Notes under the pieces: model-generated
What the model was told of the DNA's origin: nothing
Database searches by the model: none
The model's input: the letters and a program-made list of their open reading frames with translations, nothing else
Made by a program: the position numbers and the translations under genes
Shown here: positions 16,532 to 25,010 of the stretch, in pieces
Position numbering within the stretch: position 1 is the stretch's first letter
Layout: every line of letters begins with the position of its first letter
Assembly (NCBI RefSeq): GCF_947496075.1
Contig: NZ_CANMBJ010000003.1
Span: 1 to 64,000, forward strand
Direction: 5' to 3'
From: an uncultured Tateyamaria sp.
GTDB lineage: Bacteria > Pseudomonadota > Alphaproteobacteria > Rhodobacterales > Rhodobacteraceae
DNA length: 64,000 nucleotides

Positions 16532-17142
16532 CAACTGCAACCAAGAAGCGGAAACCGGTGGACGAGCGCGGCGCCATCTTTGACCGGGACCTCGAGGATC
16601 TGCCGCAGGAGCTGCGCTGGCGCGAATGGATGGGGCGGATCGAGGCGGTTCTGTTCGCGAGCGCGACGCCTGTCGGGCGCGAGGACCTGGCACGCGTGGT
16701 GGGGAACGTTTCGGTCGAGATGCTGATCGATGACATCCAGGCCGAGCTGGCCGGTCGCCCCTATGAACTGGCGCAGGTTGCGGGCGGCTGGATGTTCCGC
16801 ACCAAGACGCATTTCGCCGAGGCGATCAATGCCGCCGCCGATTTGGGCGACCAGTCCTTGGCCTTCAGCGAAATGGAGATGGGGGTGCTCTGCGCCATCG
16901 CCTATCACCAGCCGATCGATCGGGCGGGGCTCAAGGACATCTTCGGCAAAGAGGTCAGTCGCGATCTGCTGGCCCGGCTGCGCTATAAGGATCTGATCGC
17001 GAGCGGCCCGCGCGCACCGCGCCCCGGCGCGCCACATACATTTGTGACGACTGAGACGTTCTTGGCGACGTTTGATCTAGAGACTCTGAGAGATTTGCCT
17101 GATCTTGATCTCAGTGTTGGCGGTGAAGTTGAAGACGTCTAA
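16528..17142 (+). CDS. ScpB-like chromosome segregation/condensation protein
   Basis: A 204-residue protein resembling ScpB, the winged-helix subunit of the SMC-ScpAB complex. Visible blocks are LRWREWMGRIEAVLFASATPV near residue 30, the central YELAQVAGGWMFRTK, and FSEMEMGVLCAIAYHQPIDRAGLKDIFGKEVS in parts (second winged helix). In the housekeeping complex ScpB dimerises and binds ScpA. Here neither scpA nor smc is nearby; the only partner is DUF1403. It may recruit chromosomal SMC to the plasmid or form a plasmid-specific complex. The Glu/Asp-rich C-terminus (DLSVGGEVEDV) is typical of the family. Confidence 0.82.
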   Translation: MTTATKKRKPVDERGAIFDRDLEDLPQELRWREWMGRIEAVLFASATPVGREDLARVVGNVSVEMLIDDIQAELAGRPYELAQVAGGWMFRTKTHFAEAINAAADLGDQSLAFSEMEMGVLCAIAYHQPIDRAGLKDIFGKEVSRDLLARLRYKDLIASGPRAPRPGAPHTFVTTETFLATFDLETLRDLPDLDLSVGGEVEDV

Positions 17143-17164
17143 ATTCTGCGTTCAGGGCTGGTGT

Positions 17165-17291
17165 GTTTTCAATTGGTCGAGCTTTGACTTTCAATCAGTC
17201 AGAGGTTCGAGCGCCGATTAGACAGTATCTCACTTTCAATTGGTCGGATATTGACTTTCAATTGGTCGGGTGCGTACTTTCAATCGGTCGA
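17165..17291 (+). repeat. 22-bp-period repeat array in front of the DUF4143 ATPase
   Basis: Five copies of a unit near ACTTTCAATTGGTCGG start at about 17165, 17187, 17232, 17254 and 17276. Spacings are 22, 45, 22 and 22 bp, so the array keeps two-helical-turn phase with one unit missing or degenerated. Copies at 17232 and 17254 are identical over 16 bp; those at 17187 and 17276 carry AATCAGTC and AATCGGTC. The last copy ends just before the AGAGGAG ribosome-binding site. The layout copies an iteron or multimeric operator array. Confidence 0.85.
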
Positions 17292-17307
17292 GAGGAGTCG
17301 CGCGGCA

Positions 17308-18534
17308 ATGTACCCAAGATTTACCAAGGCCAGAGTAGAAGAGGCGCTGTCCGACACCCGCGTGGTTCTCATCTCGGGGCCACGTCAGTCCGGCAAGACG
17401 ACGCTTGCAACCGACATTGCGTCGGACAAGACGCCCTTTCTGACATTGGACGATGCCAACGTTTTGCGGTCAGCGATCGATGATCCGGTGGGGTTTGTCC
17501 GCGGATTGGACCGCGCCGTGATCGATGAGATCCAACGCGCGCCCGACCTTCTGCTCGCCATCAAAAACCTTGTCGATGACGACCAGACTCCGGGGCGGTT
17601 CCTCCTAACGGGTTCGGCCAACCTCATGACCATTCCAAAAGTGGCGGATTCCCTTGCCGGTCGCATGGAGGTCGTTCGGTTACTGCCCCTCTCACAGGCG
17701 GAAATTCTGGGTACGAAATCAGAGTTCATTGATCGAGCCTTTGCTCGGGAGAAACCGACAGCCGAGCATATGATCGTCGGTGATGAGCTCGTTGAAAACG
17801 TCCTTTCCGGCGGGTATCCAGAAGCGCTCGGTCGGACGAGATGGTCCCGGAAGCAGGATTGGTATCACGGCTATCTTGATGCGATCGTTCAGCGGGACGT
17901 CCGTGACGTCGCACAGATCGAAAAACTCGCTATCATGCCAAAACTAATGTCGGTGCTGGCCGAGCACTCGGGGCAGTTGGTCAACTACACGGGTATCGGT
18001 GCCGGCCTCGACCTTAATCATGTCACCACACAGAAGTATGTGAGTGTCTTCGAGAGTCTCTACCTTGTTCATACCCTGCAGCCCTGGTTCACAAATCGAC
18101 TGAAACGTCTGACCAAGTCACCCAAACTACATTTTTACGATGCGGGTCTTCTCGCAGCGATGCGGGATGTTTCACCCGAAGTGGTCCGCAAGGACAAAAC
18201 GAGTTTTGGTGCGATCCTGGAGACGTTCGTGTTCAGCGAACTGCGGAAGATCGCGACCTGGAGCGAACAGAGGTGCACGTTCTCGCACTTCCGGGACAAG
18301 GACAAGAACGAAGTCGACATCGTATTGGAGAACCGCCGCGGCGAGGTCGTCGGAATCGAGGTGAAGGCCTCTGCTACCGTTTCGGCGAGTGATTTTTCTG
18401 GCATGCGCAAACTTGCAGAAGCATGCGGGAAGAAGTTTGTCCAAGGTATGGTGCTCTACGATCACGACCAGGTCGTTCCATTTGGAGAGAATTTATTCGC
18501 CGCACCGCTTTCATGCTTGTGGAGTTCACCATGA
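17308..18534 (+). CDS. AAA-type ATPase with DUF4143 / PD-(D/E)XK C-terminus
   Basis: A 408-residue ATPase of the large AAA_14-DUF4143 group. Walker A is GPRQSGKTTLA (about 24-34), the Walker B region AVIDEIQRAPDLLLAIK near residue 70, and sensor-like LLTGSANLMTIPKVADSLAGR near 100. The C-terminal DUF4143 part ends in a nuclease-like NEVDIVLENRRGEVVGIEVKAS, which keeps the D-x(n)-E-x-K spacing of PD-(D/E)XK folds. ATG 17308 with AGAGGAG upstream is chosen; the longer frame runs back into the repeat array. The function of the group is not established; it is common in mobile DNA. The 22-bp array in front suggests that it, or a partner, binds DNA and regulates itself. Confidence 0.82.
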   Translation: MYPRFTKARVEEALSDTRVVLISGPRQSGKTTLATDIASDKTPFLTLDDANVLRSAIDDPVGFVRGLDRAVIDEIQRAPDLLLAIKNLVDDDQTPGRFLLTGSANLMTIPKVADSLAGRMEVVRLLPLSQAEILGTKSEFIDRAFAREKPTAEHMIVGDELVENVLSGGYPEALGRTRWSRKQDWYHGYLDAIVQRDVRDVAQIEKLAIMPKLMSVLAEHSGQLVNYTGIGAGLDLNHVTTQKYVSVFESLYLVHTLQPWFTNRLKRLTKSPKLHFYDAGLLAAMRDVSPEVVRKDKTSFGAILETFVFSELRKIATWSEQRCTFSHFRDKDKNEVDIVLENRRGEVVGIEVKASATVSASDFSGMRKLAEACGKKFVQGMVLYDHDQVVPFGENLFAAPLSCLWSSP

Positions 18535-19213
18535 GGATTGTCAGCGCCAGATGCATCGAAAATATGACGGATTGTGCGTATTCCGACAACGTACGGCACC
18601 CATCGCGATTCTGATGCAGCACTAGTTACAGAACCTTGCAGCGTTTGAAAGCATAGCCAAGGTGAGCCGCGCGTAACCGACAAATGCTGTAGCGAGTCTC
18701 ACCTTGTGATAGAAGTGGACGTTGACATCTAACTGACGCAGAAATCCCAACCGTGTTCCTGAGCCACCATAGCTCGATTCCCGCCTTCGGGCGACAGGCG
18801 CTTCGGTTTCAGTCGGGCAGATTGCCGACATTCGCTGTGCGTGTGAGAGGAACTTTATAAACGGCGGAAAGCGGACCTTCGCTGCGCTAGCGAATTTTAA
18901 GGACAGCACCTGCGTATGCGGACATTGGCGAAAGAGTCGACGCGCGGTCGGAAGGTCGCATGGGCGTTGACGGACTGGGCTGGAGTTGGTCTTTTTGGCT
19001 TATAAGCTCCTCTCCAGAAGCAAGTGCTCGCCCGAAGAGCCTTGAGACAATCAGTGTTGTTTTGTGAAAAGAAAGCCTTTCGATCGACCTGCCGTCAATT
19101 TAAACCAACACATAAACGGCTAGTCTTTTTGGCCCGTCCTAGGCGAACAACACTGGGTTCATATATTGACTGTTCGGATGCTTAAGTTGGTCGACAATTG
19201 GTTTTGACGTGCT
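18535..19213. other. Gene-free stretch, possible degraded coding DNA
   Basis: No convincing gene was found in these 679 bases. Short minus-strand frames (for example 18622-18909) have no recognisable motif and no ribosome-binding site. A segment near 18810-18850 contains AGCGAATGTCGGC on the minus strand, faintly like the dispersed intergenic repeat further right. The stretch separates the plasmid accessory genes from the amide cluster and may mark an old insertion boundary. Confidence 0.5.
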
Positions 19214-20119
19214 CTAAAGCGACGCGCGCGTGTGGAGCAGGCGGTCGGCAAGAACTGCGGCGGATGTGCGGTTGTCGACGCCCATTTTCTGGAATACCTG
19301 CTCAAGATGTTTGTTCACCGTCCGCGCGCTTAGCGCGAGGATGGCACTGATGTCGCGATTGGTTTTGCCGAGTGTGAGCCAGTACAATACCTCAGCCTCG
19401 CGCGCCGTGAGGTTGAAGGCGCTCTGCAAAAGATCACCGCGGGTGGGGCCATCTTCTACAACGAGTTTGATCAATATCTCCCGCGTGGCAGAAAGCCCCA
19501 TGAAGTGAGCGACGACACCGTCGCCTGTATGCGGGCTGATCTCTGACACGGGCCGCGCGACACAGTTGAGAAGCCAAAGTAAAAAACCTGGGGCACTAGG
19601 GTTGAAGTCGCTGCTTTCCAACAATTCCAGTGCGCTCTTGGAGCCCCAGACAAATTCTGCATCCTCGTCGAAGGCGAGGACCGGTCGTTCAAAGGCGTCA
19701 ATTGCCTCCCGTGCGCTTTGAAGCATACGGGAGTTAACGACATGGGTGCTGAGGCGCGCGATCATTTCCTCAATCACCACGGGTTTGGTGATGTAATCCA
19801 CGCCGCCCGCTTGCAGGCCTTTGACCACATGTTCCTGATCGCAAAGCCCAGTCATGAATATGATTGGAGCCAGGGTCGGGTTGGGCCCGGATTTGAGCCT
19901 GCGGCAAGTCTCGAACCCGTCGATATCGGGCATAAGCGCATCCATCAGGATGACATCTGGCTGCACCCGGTGGGTTAGCTTGATGGCCGAATGTCCGTCG
20001 CGCGCGACCAATACGGTCATGCCTTGCGCCTCTAGCGCGCTTGAGACCATCCCCAGAGAATCCGGGTTGTCGTCGACGACGAGCGCGATGCTTTTGTCCC
20101 CTGTTTCAAGCGTCTTCAT
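19214..20119 (-). CDS. LuxR-type response regulator of the amide cluster
   Basis: A 301-residue two-domain regulator. Residues about 8-130 are a receiver domain with the acidic pair VVDDNPD, the phosphoacceptor Asp60 in VILMDALMPD, a switch residue in FMTG and the conserved Lys in DYITKPV. A middle linker follows, and the C-terminal helix-turn-helix is LTAREAEVLYWLTLGKTNRDI then LSARTVNKHLEQVFQKMGV. ATG 20119 is chosen since the region upstream reads as the end of the kinase gene; the overlap with that gene is 14 bp. The partner is the hybrid kinase just upstream, and the perfect palindrome at 23549-23568 is its most likely binding site. Confidence 0.88.
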   Translation of the reverse strand: MKTLETGDKSIALVVDDNPDSLGMVSSALEAQGMTVLVARDGHSAIKLTHRVQPDVILMDALMPDIDGFETCRRLKSGPNPTLAPIIFMTGLCDQEHVVKGLQAGGVDYITKPVVIEEMIARLSTHVVNSRMLQSAREAIDAFERPVLAFDEDAEFVWGSKSALELLESSDFNPSAPGFLLWLLNCVARPVSEISPHTGDGVVAHFMGLSATREILIKLVVEDGPTRGDLLQSAFNLTAREAEVLYWLTLGKTNRDISAILALSARTVNKHLEQVFQKMGVDNRTSAAVLADRLLHTRASL

Positions 20120-23100
20120 GGTGATCCTCAAGCAGGCGGGCGAGGCCCTCCATGTCGAATTGTTCCAAACAGGCATCGAGCGCGCGCATCAGCGACACCG
20201 GCCCGACGCCTGCTACTCGCAGATCATCAAGGGCTGCACGAAGCGCGCTCGCATGGCCGATCTCTGCGGCATCAAGCAGAGTCTTGCGCTCGTTTTCAGT
20301 GAGGCTCCTGAGGACGGGAGCCGCCTGGTTTTTGTCCATGATCAGCTTGACTTTGAGCAGCTCGGCAATTTGCAAAAGAAGTTCGTCCAGATTGTAGGGT
20401 TTGGCGAAAAACGCGTCATGCAGACCGATTTCGGTGCGGTGCAGACCTTCCTCATTGGCGTGGCCAGAGATCATGATGATGGGGGTGTTTTGGTGGCGAC
20501 CCGCACGTAGGTCGCGCGCGAAGCTCCAACCATCGCGACCTGGCATATCTATATCGAGCAGCAGGACGTTTGGGACCGCGTCCCCCAACATCGTTTCCGC
20601 CATATCAACAGAGGAAGCGCAGAGGACGACGAAGCCGTATTTGGTTAGAAAATTTTCAGCCAGCGCAAGGTGGTTGAAATCGTCATCGACCACCAGAATG
20701 GTTTTGCGCGGGCCCTCATAGCCGTTAATAGGCAGGGCATTGCTTTCGGGGCCCATAGTATCGGGGTCGAATACGCTTGGCGTAACGGAAGGCAGCATCA
20801 GGCGGACACGGAAGGTGCTACCGACGCCGACAGCGCTTTCAACCTCGATTTCGCCCCCCAATATTTCAACCAGCAGCTTGGTAATTGTCAGACCAAGTCC
20901 GGAGCCTTGGATGTCACGACGTTCCCCCCGTTCAAAGGGGCGCCAGATGCGATCAATATGCTCAGGCGCGATGCCGATACCGCTGTCGGCGACCTCGATG
21001 ATCGCGACCTCGTTGCGATAGGTCAGCTTGAATGTCACGGCGCCTTCCTCAGTGTAGCGGATCGCGTTTGAAAGCAGGTTGATGATGATCTGGCGCAGGC
21101 GTTTTTCGTCAGAGCGGACGAAAGCTGGCAGAAGCCCTTCGGCGCGCAGTTCGAAATTGATGCTCTTTTTGTGCGCCTCCTCCTCGAAGATCGAGGCCAC
21201 CTGTGTCAGCAAGACCCGCAGATTGATCTGGTCACGCATAATCTCCAGCCGTCCGGCTTCGATCCGGGCGATATCAAGCAGACCGTCGATCAGCCCGGCA
21301 AGATGCTCACTGGAGCGGCGGATGCTGGTCAGTGGGGGACGCCAATTTTCCAGATCCGCGTCTTTTTCGAGGAGCTGCGCGAAGCCGTAGATCGCATTTA
21401 AAGGCGTGCGCAGCTCATGGCTGAGACCTGACATGTAGCGCGTCTTGGCTAGATTTGCCGCCTCAGCTTTGTCCTTTGCTTGTTGCAAAGCGCGGTCGGT
21501 GCGCTCATGGGCGCGGATTTCTTTTAGCAGGCGCTCAGTCTGGCGCTCTGCTTCCGCCGTCGCATTTCGGCGGCTTTCACCGCTGAGTAGGTACATCCAA
21601 ACAGAAATACCTATGACGATACTGACCGTACCAAAGATTACTGTCAGAACACCGTCGAAATTGGGGGCATTTGCAAAGTTGCGCACGAGGCCGAGCACAG
21701 CGCCGAAGGTCAATGAGATCACAATCGTTGCAATTACGAAATGCGCGTGTCGCGTCATAAGCGCGCGCGCAACTTGGGTCGGAAGATAGGAAAATAACCA
21801 GTTCTTGAGGACGTAGTCGAACCTTGCATGCGGCTTGCACACATCATGGCATGCGGTCTCCAACGTGCAGCAGAGCGAGCAAATCGGGCCCGCATGGAAC
21901 GGGCAATTTGCCATGTCCTCAGCATCGAACCGGAATTCGCACACGGTGCAGGAGTGCAATTCGGGGATTAGGTCTTCGCTGGGCCGCGCGATGTAGTATT
22001 TGCCGCGCGTGGCCCACGCAAGAATTGGCGCAAGCACAAATGCTGATCCAAGCGCCACGAAAGAGGAAAAAGCCTGCAACATCGGGCCAAAAACACCGCC
22101 GTAGGACAAGAAGGCCAAAAGGCAGGCAGCAAGCATAGAGCCAATGCCAACTGGGTTGATGTCGTAAAGATGTGCGCGCCGGAACTCGATACCTTTAGGG
22201 CTAAGGGCTAGCGGTTTGTTGATAACCAGATCGGAAACCAGCGCGCCAATCCAAGCAACGGCGACATGGGAATAGACGCCCAACACATGCTCTAACCCGG
22301 TGAAGACGCCCAGCTCCATCAGCATTAACGCGATGCAGACGTTGAAGACCAGCCAGACCACACGGCCCGGGTGAGAGTGGGTCAGCCGCGAGAAGAAATT
22401 CGACCAAGCGATTGATCCCGCATAGGCGTTGGTGACGTTAATCTTGAGCTGCGACAGGATCACGAAGAGACCTGTCAGCGCGAGAACCAGGTAGGGCGAA
22501 TTGATCAGCTGATCAAAAGCCACATGGTACATGCGGGTCGGGTCGGAGGCGTCCTCACTCGGCACACCCTCCCGAATGGCGAGCGTGACGAGGTAGGAGC
22601 CCGCAACCATCTTCAGCACACCCAGGATCGACCAGCCGGGCCCCGCAGCAAGCAGGGCAAGCCACCATTTGCGTTTTTCTGACGTCGTCTTGGGTTCCTT
22701 CAGAAACCGCAGGAAATCCACCTGCTCCCCGATTTGCGCGACGAGCGAAAAAACCACGCCCGAGGCCGCGCCAAACATCAAAAGCCGAGACGCGTCGGAG
22801 GCTTGCTCTGGCCCGGAAAACGATGTCCAATTGTCGATATCATAGCCTGCGAAGGCCAGAAAAACGAAAGGCAGAATATGCAGAAGGACCCAAAGCGGCT
22901 GGGTCCAGGTTTGAAAGGTCGAGATCTTTGAAAACCCGTTGATCACAAGCGGGATCACCACCAGAGAGCTTGCCACATAGCCAAAGAAAAGCGGCACCCC
23001 GAGGGTGAATTCCAGCGCCAAAGCTAGGATCGCTGCCTCCAGTGCGAAGAATATGAAGGTGAAAGAAGCGTAGATCAGAGAGGTCAGCGTTGAGCCGATA

Positions 23101-23435
23101 TAGCCAAAGCCCGCCCCGCGCGTCATCAAGTCGATATCGAGGCCGTAGCGCGCGGCATAGTAAGAGATCGGCAAGCCCGTCATAAACAGCAAAGCGCCCA
23201 CAACCATAATGGCAACAATGGCGATATCGAACCCATAGGTCAGCGTGATCGCTGCGCCGATGGCTTCGAGAGCCAGGAAAGAGATTGACCCGATAGCGGT
23301 GTTTGCGACCCGACCATAGCCCCAACGGCGCGCGCGCCGCGCGGTGAAGCGCAGGGCGAAGTCCTCCATCGTTTCATTGGCGACCCAGCGGTTATAAGTC
23401 CGCTTCTCGCGCGTCGCCCCGAGCGCCCTAACCAT
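20106..23435 (-). CDS. NCS1-permease / hybrid histidine kinase fusion sensor
   Basis: A 1109-residue membrane sensor. Residues about 25-480 form a complete nucleobase:cation symporter-1 (NCS1) permease with about twelve membrane segments. Residues 496-533 hold eight cysteines in a compact HSCTVCEF...CPFH...CSLCCTLETACHDVC cluster. Two further membrane segments (about 563-620) and a short coiled coil lead to a HisKA domain (His673 in LSHELRTPLN), an HATPase_c domain (IINLLSNAIRY, VADSGIGI, GSGLGL) and a receiver domain (Asp961 in LLLDIDMPG). ATG 23435 has AAGGAC upstream. It probably senses a transported amide or its flux and passes phosphate to the adjacent response regulator. Transporter-linked kinases with SSS permeases are known (CbrA type); the NCS1 version here sits beside amide genes. 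Confidence 0.88.
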   Translation of the reverse strand: MVRALGATREKRTYNRWVANETMEDFALRFTARRARRWGYGRVANTAIGSISFLALEAIGAAITLTYGFDIAIVAIMVVGALLFMTGLPISYYAARYGLDIDLMTRGAGFGYIGSTLTSLIYASFTFIFFALEAAILALALEFTLGVPLFFGYVASSLVVIPLVINGFSKISTFQTWTQPLWVLLHILPFVFLAFAGYDIDNWTSFSGPEQASDASRLLMFGAASGVVFSLVAQIGEQVDFLRFLKEPKTTSEKRKWWLALLAAGPGWSILGVLKMVAGSYLVTLAIREGVPSEDASDPTRMYHVAFDQLINSPYLVLALTGLFVILSQLKINVTNAYAGSIAWSNFFSRLTHSHPGRVVWLVFNVCIALMLMELGVFTGLEHVLGVYSHVAVAWIGALVSDLVINKPLALSPKGIEFRRAHLYDINPVGIGSMLAACLLAFLSYGGVFGPMLQAFSSFVALGSAFVLAPILAWATRGKYYIARPSEDLIPELHSCTVCEFRFDAEDMANCPFHAGPICSLCCTLETACHDVCKPHARFDYVLKNWLFSYLPTQVARALMTRHAHFVIATIVISLTFGAVLGLVRNFANAPNFDGVLTVIFGTVSIVIGISVWMYLLSGESRRNATAEAERQTERLLKEIRAHERTDRALQQAKDKAEAANLAKTRYMSGLSHELRTPLNAIYGFAQLLEKDADLENWRPPLTSIRRSSEHLAGLIDGLLDIARIEAGRLEIMRDQINLRVLLTQVASIFEEEAHKKSINFELRAEGLLPAFVRSDEKRLRQIIINLLSNAIRYTEEGAVTFKLTYRNEVAIIEVADSGIGIAPEHIDRIWRPFERGERRDIQGSGLGLTITKLLVEILGGEIEVESAVGVGSTFRVRLMLPSVTPSVFDPDTMGPESNALPINGYEGPRKTILVVDDDFNHLALAENFLTKYGFVVLCASSVDMAETMLGDAVPNVLLLDIDMPGRDGWSFARDLRAGRHQNTPIIMISGHANEEGLHRTEIGLHDAFFAKPYNLDELLLQIAELLKVKLIMDKNQAAPVLRSLTENERKTLLDAAEIGHASALRAALDDLRVAGVGPVSLMRALDACLEQFDMEGLARLLEDHHEDA

Positions 23436-23528
23436 TGTGGTGTCCTTATATGCGAGCGCATTTCGCAAGTTCGGACCGTGCCGGTTCTTGCGCCCCAAAT
23501 GCCCCCATTCAGCGTGGCCACAACCCTA

Positions 23529-23568
23529 CTGCGCAAAACGCGCAGGCATATACGTCAATTGACGTATA
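23529..23568. promoter_or_regulatory. Divergent promoter region with a perfect 20-bp palindrome
   Basis: TATACGTCAATTGACGTATA at 23549-23568 is a perfect 20-bp inverted repeat, 81 bp upstream of the amide-binding protein gene and 113 bp upstream of the sensor kinase gene. A smaller inverted repeat CTGCGC-AAAAC-GCGCAG lies next to it (23529-23545). The position between divergent genes suggests an operator for the LuxR-type response regulator. Confidence 0.75.
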
Positions 23569-23654
23569 CAGCGTCGCCATGATCGCCCGGATGCTCATTC
23601 GTAGGGGGCGAGCCAGAATCGCCCATTCTTTAAGCGCTTTGCGAAGGAGGCGAT

Positions 23655-24926
23655 ATGTCAGACGAGACACCAAAGAAGAGATCCACAGGGTTAAGCCGGC
23701 GTGAGGTTCTAGCCGGGGGCACAGCGCTCAGCGCGGCTTTGTTCTTGCCCAAAAACCTCAAAGCGGCTGATTTCCCAACGGCTGAGATCAACACGACGGG
23801 CCTGGCTGTTACCGACGACACCGTGACCATCGGTATTTTGCACTCTGTCACGGGCACGATGGCGATTTCAGAGACGGGTTCTGTTCAGGCTGAGAAACTC
23901 GCGATTGACCAAATCAACGCACAAGGCGGCATCCTGGGCCGCAAGATTGAGTATATTCAAGAAGATGGCGCATCTGACTGGCCGACATTTGCTGAGAAAG
24001 CCCGCAAATTGCTGGTCAACGACAAGGTCGCGTCCGTTATGGGCTGCTGGACCTCCGCCAGCCGCAAGGCCGTCCTTCCCGTCTTCGAGCAGCATAACGG
24101 CTTCCTGTATTACCCGACCTTCTATGAAGGCCTCGAAGAGAGCCCCAACGTCATCTACACCGGCCAAGAGGCCACACAGCAGATCATCGCGGGCCTTGAC
24201 TGGGTCAACCAGACCAAGGGCGCGAAGAGCTTTTATCTACTGGGGTCCGACTACATCTGGCCGCGCACCTCCAACAAGATCGCCCGCAAGCATATCGAAA
24301 ACTTCATGGAAGGCTGCAAGGTCGTGGGCGAGGAATACTACCCCCTCGGCCATACGCAGTTTAATTCCGTCATCAACAAGATCCGTTTGCGCAAGCCTGA
24401 CGTGATCTACGCGATTGTCGTGGGCGGCTCGAACGTGGCCTTCTACAAGCAGCTGATCGCAGCGGGGATTGATCCGGCAGCAGAGAAGCCCATCGTTCTG
24501 ACTATTTCCGTAACCGAGGACGAAATCCGCGGCATTGGCGGCGAGAACATCGAAGGCGCATATGCCTGCATGAAGTACTTCCAGTCGCTTGAGAATGAGA
24601 ACAACCTCAAATTTGTGGAAGAATTCAAGAAGATGTGGGGCGATGACATCGTGATCGGCGATGTGACACAAGCTGCATATCTTGGCCCATGGCTGTGGAA
24701 AGCGGCTGTTGAAAAAGCCGGTAGCTTTGACGTGGACAAGGTGCGCGAGGCGTCACCTGGCATCGAGATGACAACTGCGCCTGAGGGCTATGTGAAAGTG
24801 CATGAAAACCACCACCTGTGGTCGAAGACCCGCGTCGGACGCGCGCAGGCGGATGGCCAATATGAGGTTGTGTTCGAAACCGCAGAGCTGGTTGAGCCGG
24901 ATCCGTTCCCGGAAGGCTACCAATAA
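23655..24926 (+). CDS. Urea/short-chain-amide ABC transporter substrate-binding protein
   Basis: A 423-residue periplasmic binding protein with a Tat signal (SRREVLAGGTALSAALFLP). The mature part matches the UrtA/FmdD group of branched-chain-type binding proteins: TIGILHSVTGTMAISE near residue 60, GGILGRKIEYIQEDGASDWP, CWTSASRKAVLPVFE and NGFLYYPTFYEGLEESPNV. AAGGAGG at 23644-23650 sets the start at ATG 23655. It is the first gene of the amide operon; the formamidase at its end points to formamide or acetamide as ligand rather than urea, by analogy with the fmdDEF cluster of Methylophilus. Export folded through Tat is usual for this group. Confidence 0.88.
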   Translation: MSDETPKKRSTGLSRREVLAGGTALSAALFLPKNLKAADFPTAEINTTGLAVTDDTVTIGILHSVTGTMAISETGSVQAEKLAIDQINAQGGILGRKIEYIQEDGASDWPTFAEKARKLLVNDKVASVMGCWTSASRKAVLPVFEQHNGFLYYPTFYEGLEESPNVIYTGQEATQQIIAGLDWVNQTKGAKSFYLLGSDYIWPRTSNKIARKHIENFMEGCKVVGEEYYPLGHTQFNSVINKIRLRKPDVIYAIVVGGSNVAFYKQLIAAGIDPAAEKPIVLTISVTEDEIRGIGGENIEGAYACMKYFQSLENENNLKFVEEFKKMWGDDIVIGDVTQAAYLGPWLWKAAVEKAGSFDVDKVREASPGIEMTTAPEGYVKVHENHHLWSKTRVGRAQADGQYEVVFETAELVEPDPFPEGYQ

Positions 24927-24938
24927 GCCCCTGCTGAT

Positions 24939-24967
24939 GGACGACCCGGTGCCAAGTCGGGTCGTCC
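24939..24967 (+). terminator. Intercistronic hairpin after the binding-protein gene
   Basis: GGACGACCCG and CGGGTCGTCC form a perfect 10-bp stem around a 9-base loop, 12 bp after the stop codon, without a T run. It probably protects or attenuates the transcript so that the binding protein is made in excess over the permeases. Confidence 0.65.
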
Positions 24968-25010
24968 TATCTCACATCCATCACCTTTTGCCCTTTAGGA
25001 GCTGTCCGTT

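Noticed and set aside
17165..17291. CRISPR array
   Set aside because: Units are 16 bp with about 6-bp gaps in constant phase, there are no 25-40-bp spacers, and no cas genes; the layout is iteron-like.
17251..17307. Upstream extension of the DUF4143 ATPase
   Set aside because: The extension translates the repeat array itself; ATG 17308 follows a good AGAGGAG site.
18622..18909. Transposase remnant
   Set aside because: The short minus-strand frame has no catalytic motif and no terminal inverted repeats were found nearby.
20120..20176. Longer N-terminus of the response regulator
   Set aside because: The extra 19 codons overlap the kinase end and do not resemble a receiver domain; ATG 20119 gives a normal start.
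23436..23498. Longer N-terminus of the permease-kinase fusion
   Set aside because: The extra 21 residues lack NCS1 similarity; ATG 23435 has an AAGGAC site and fits the family.
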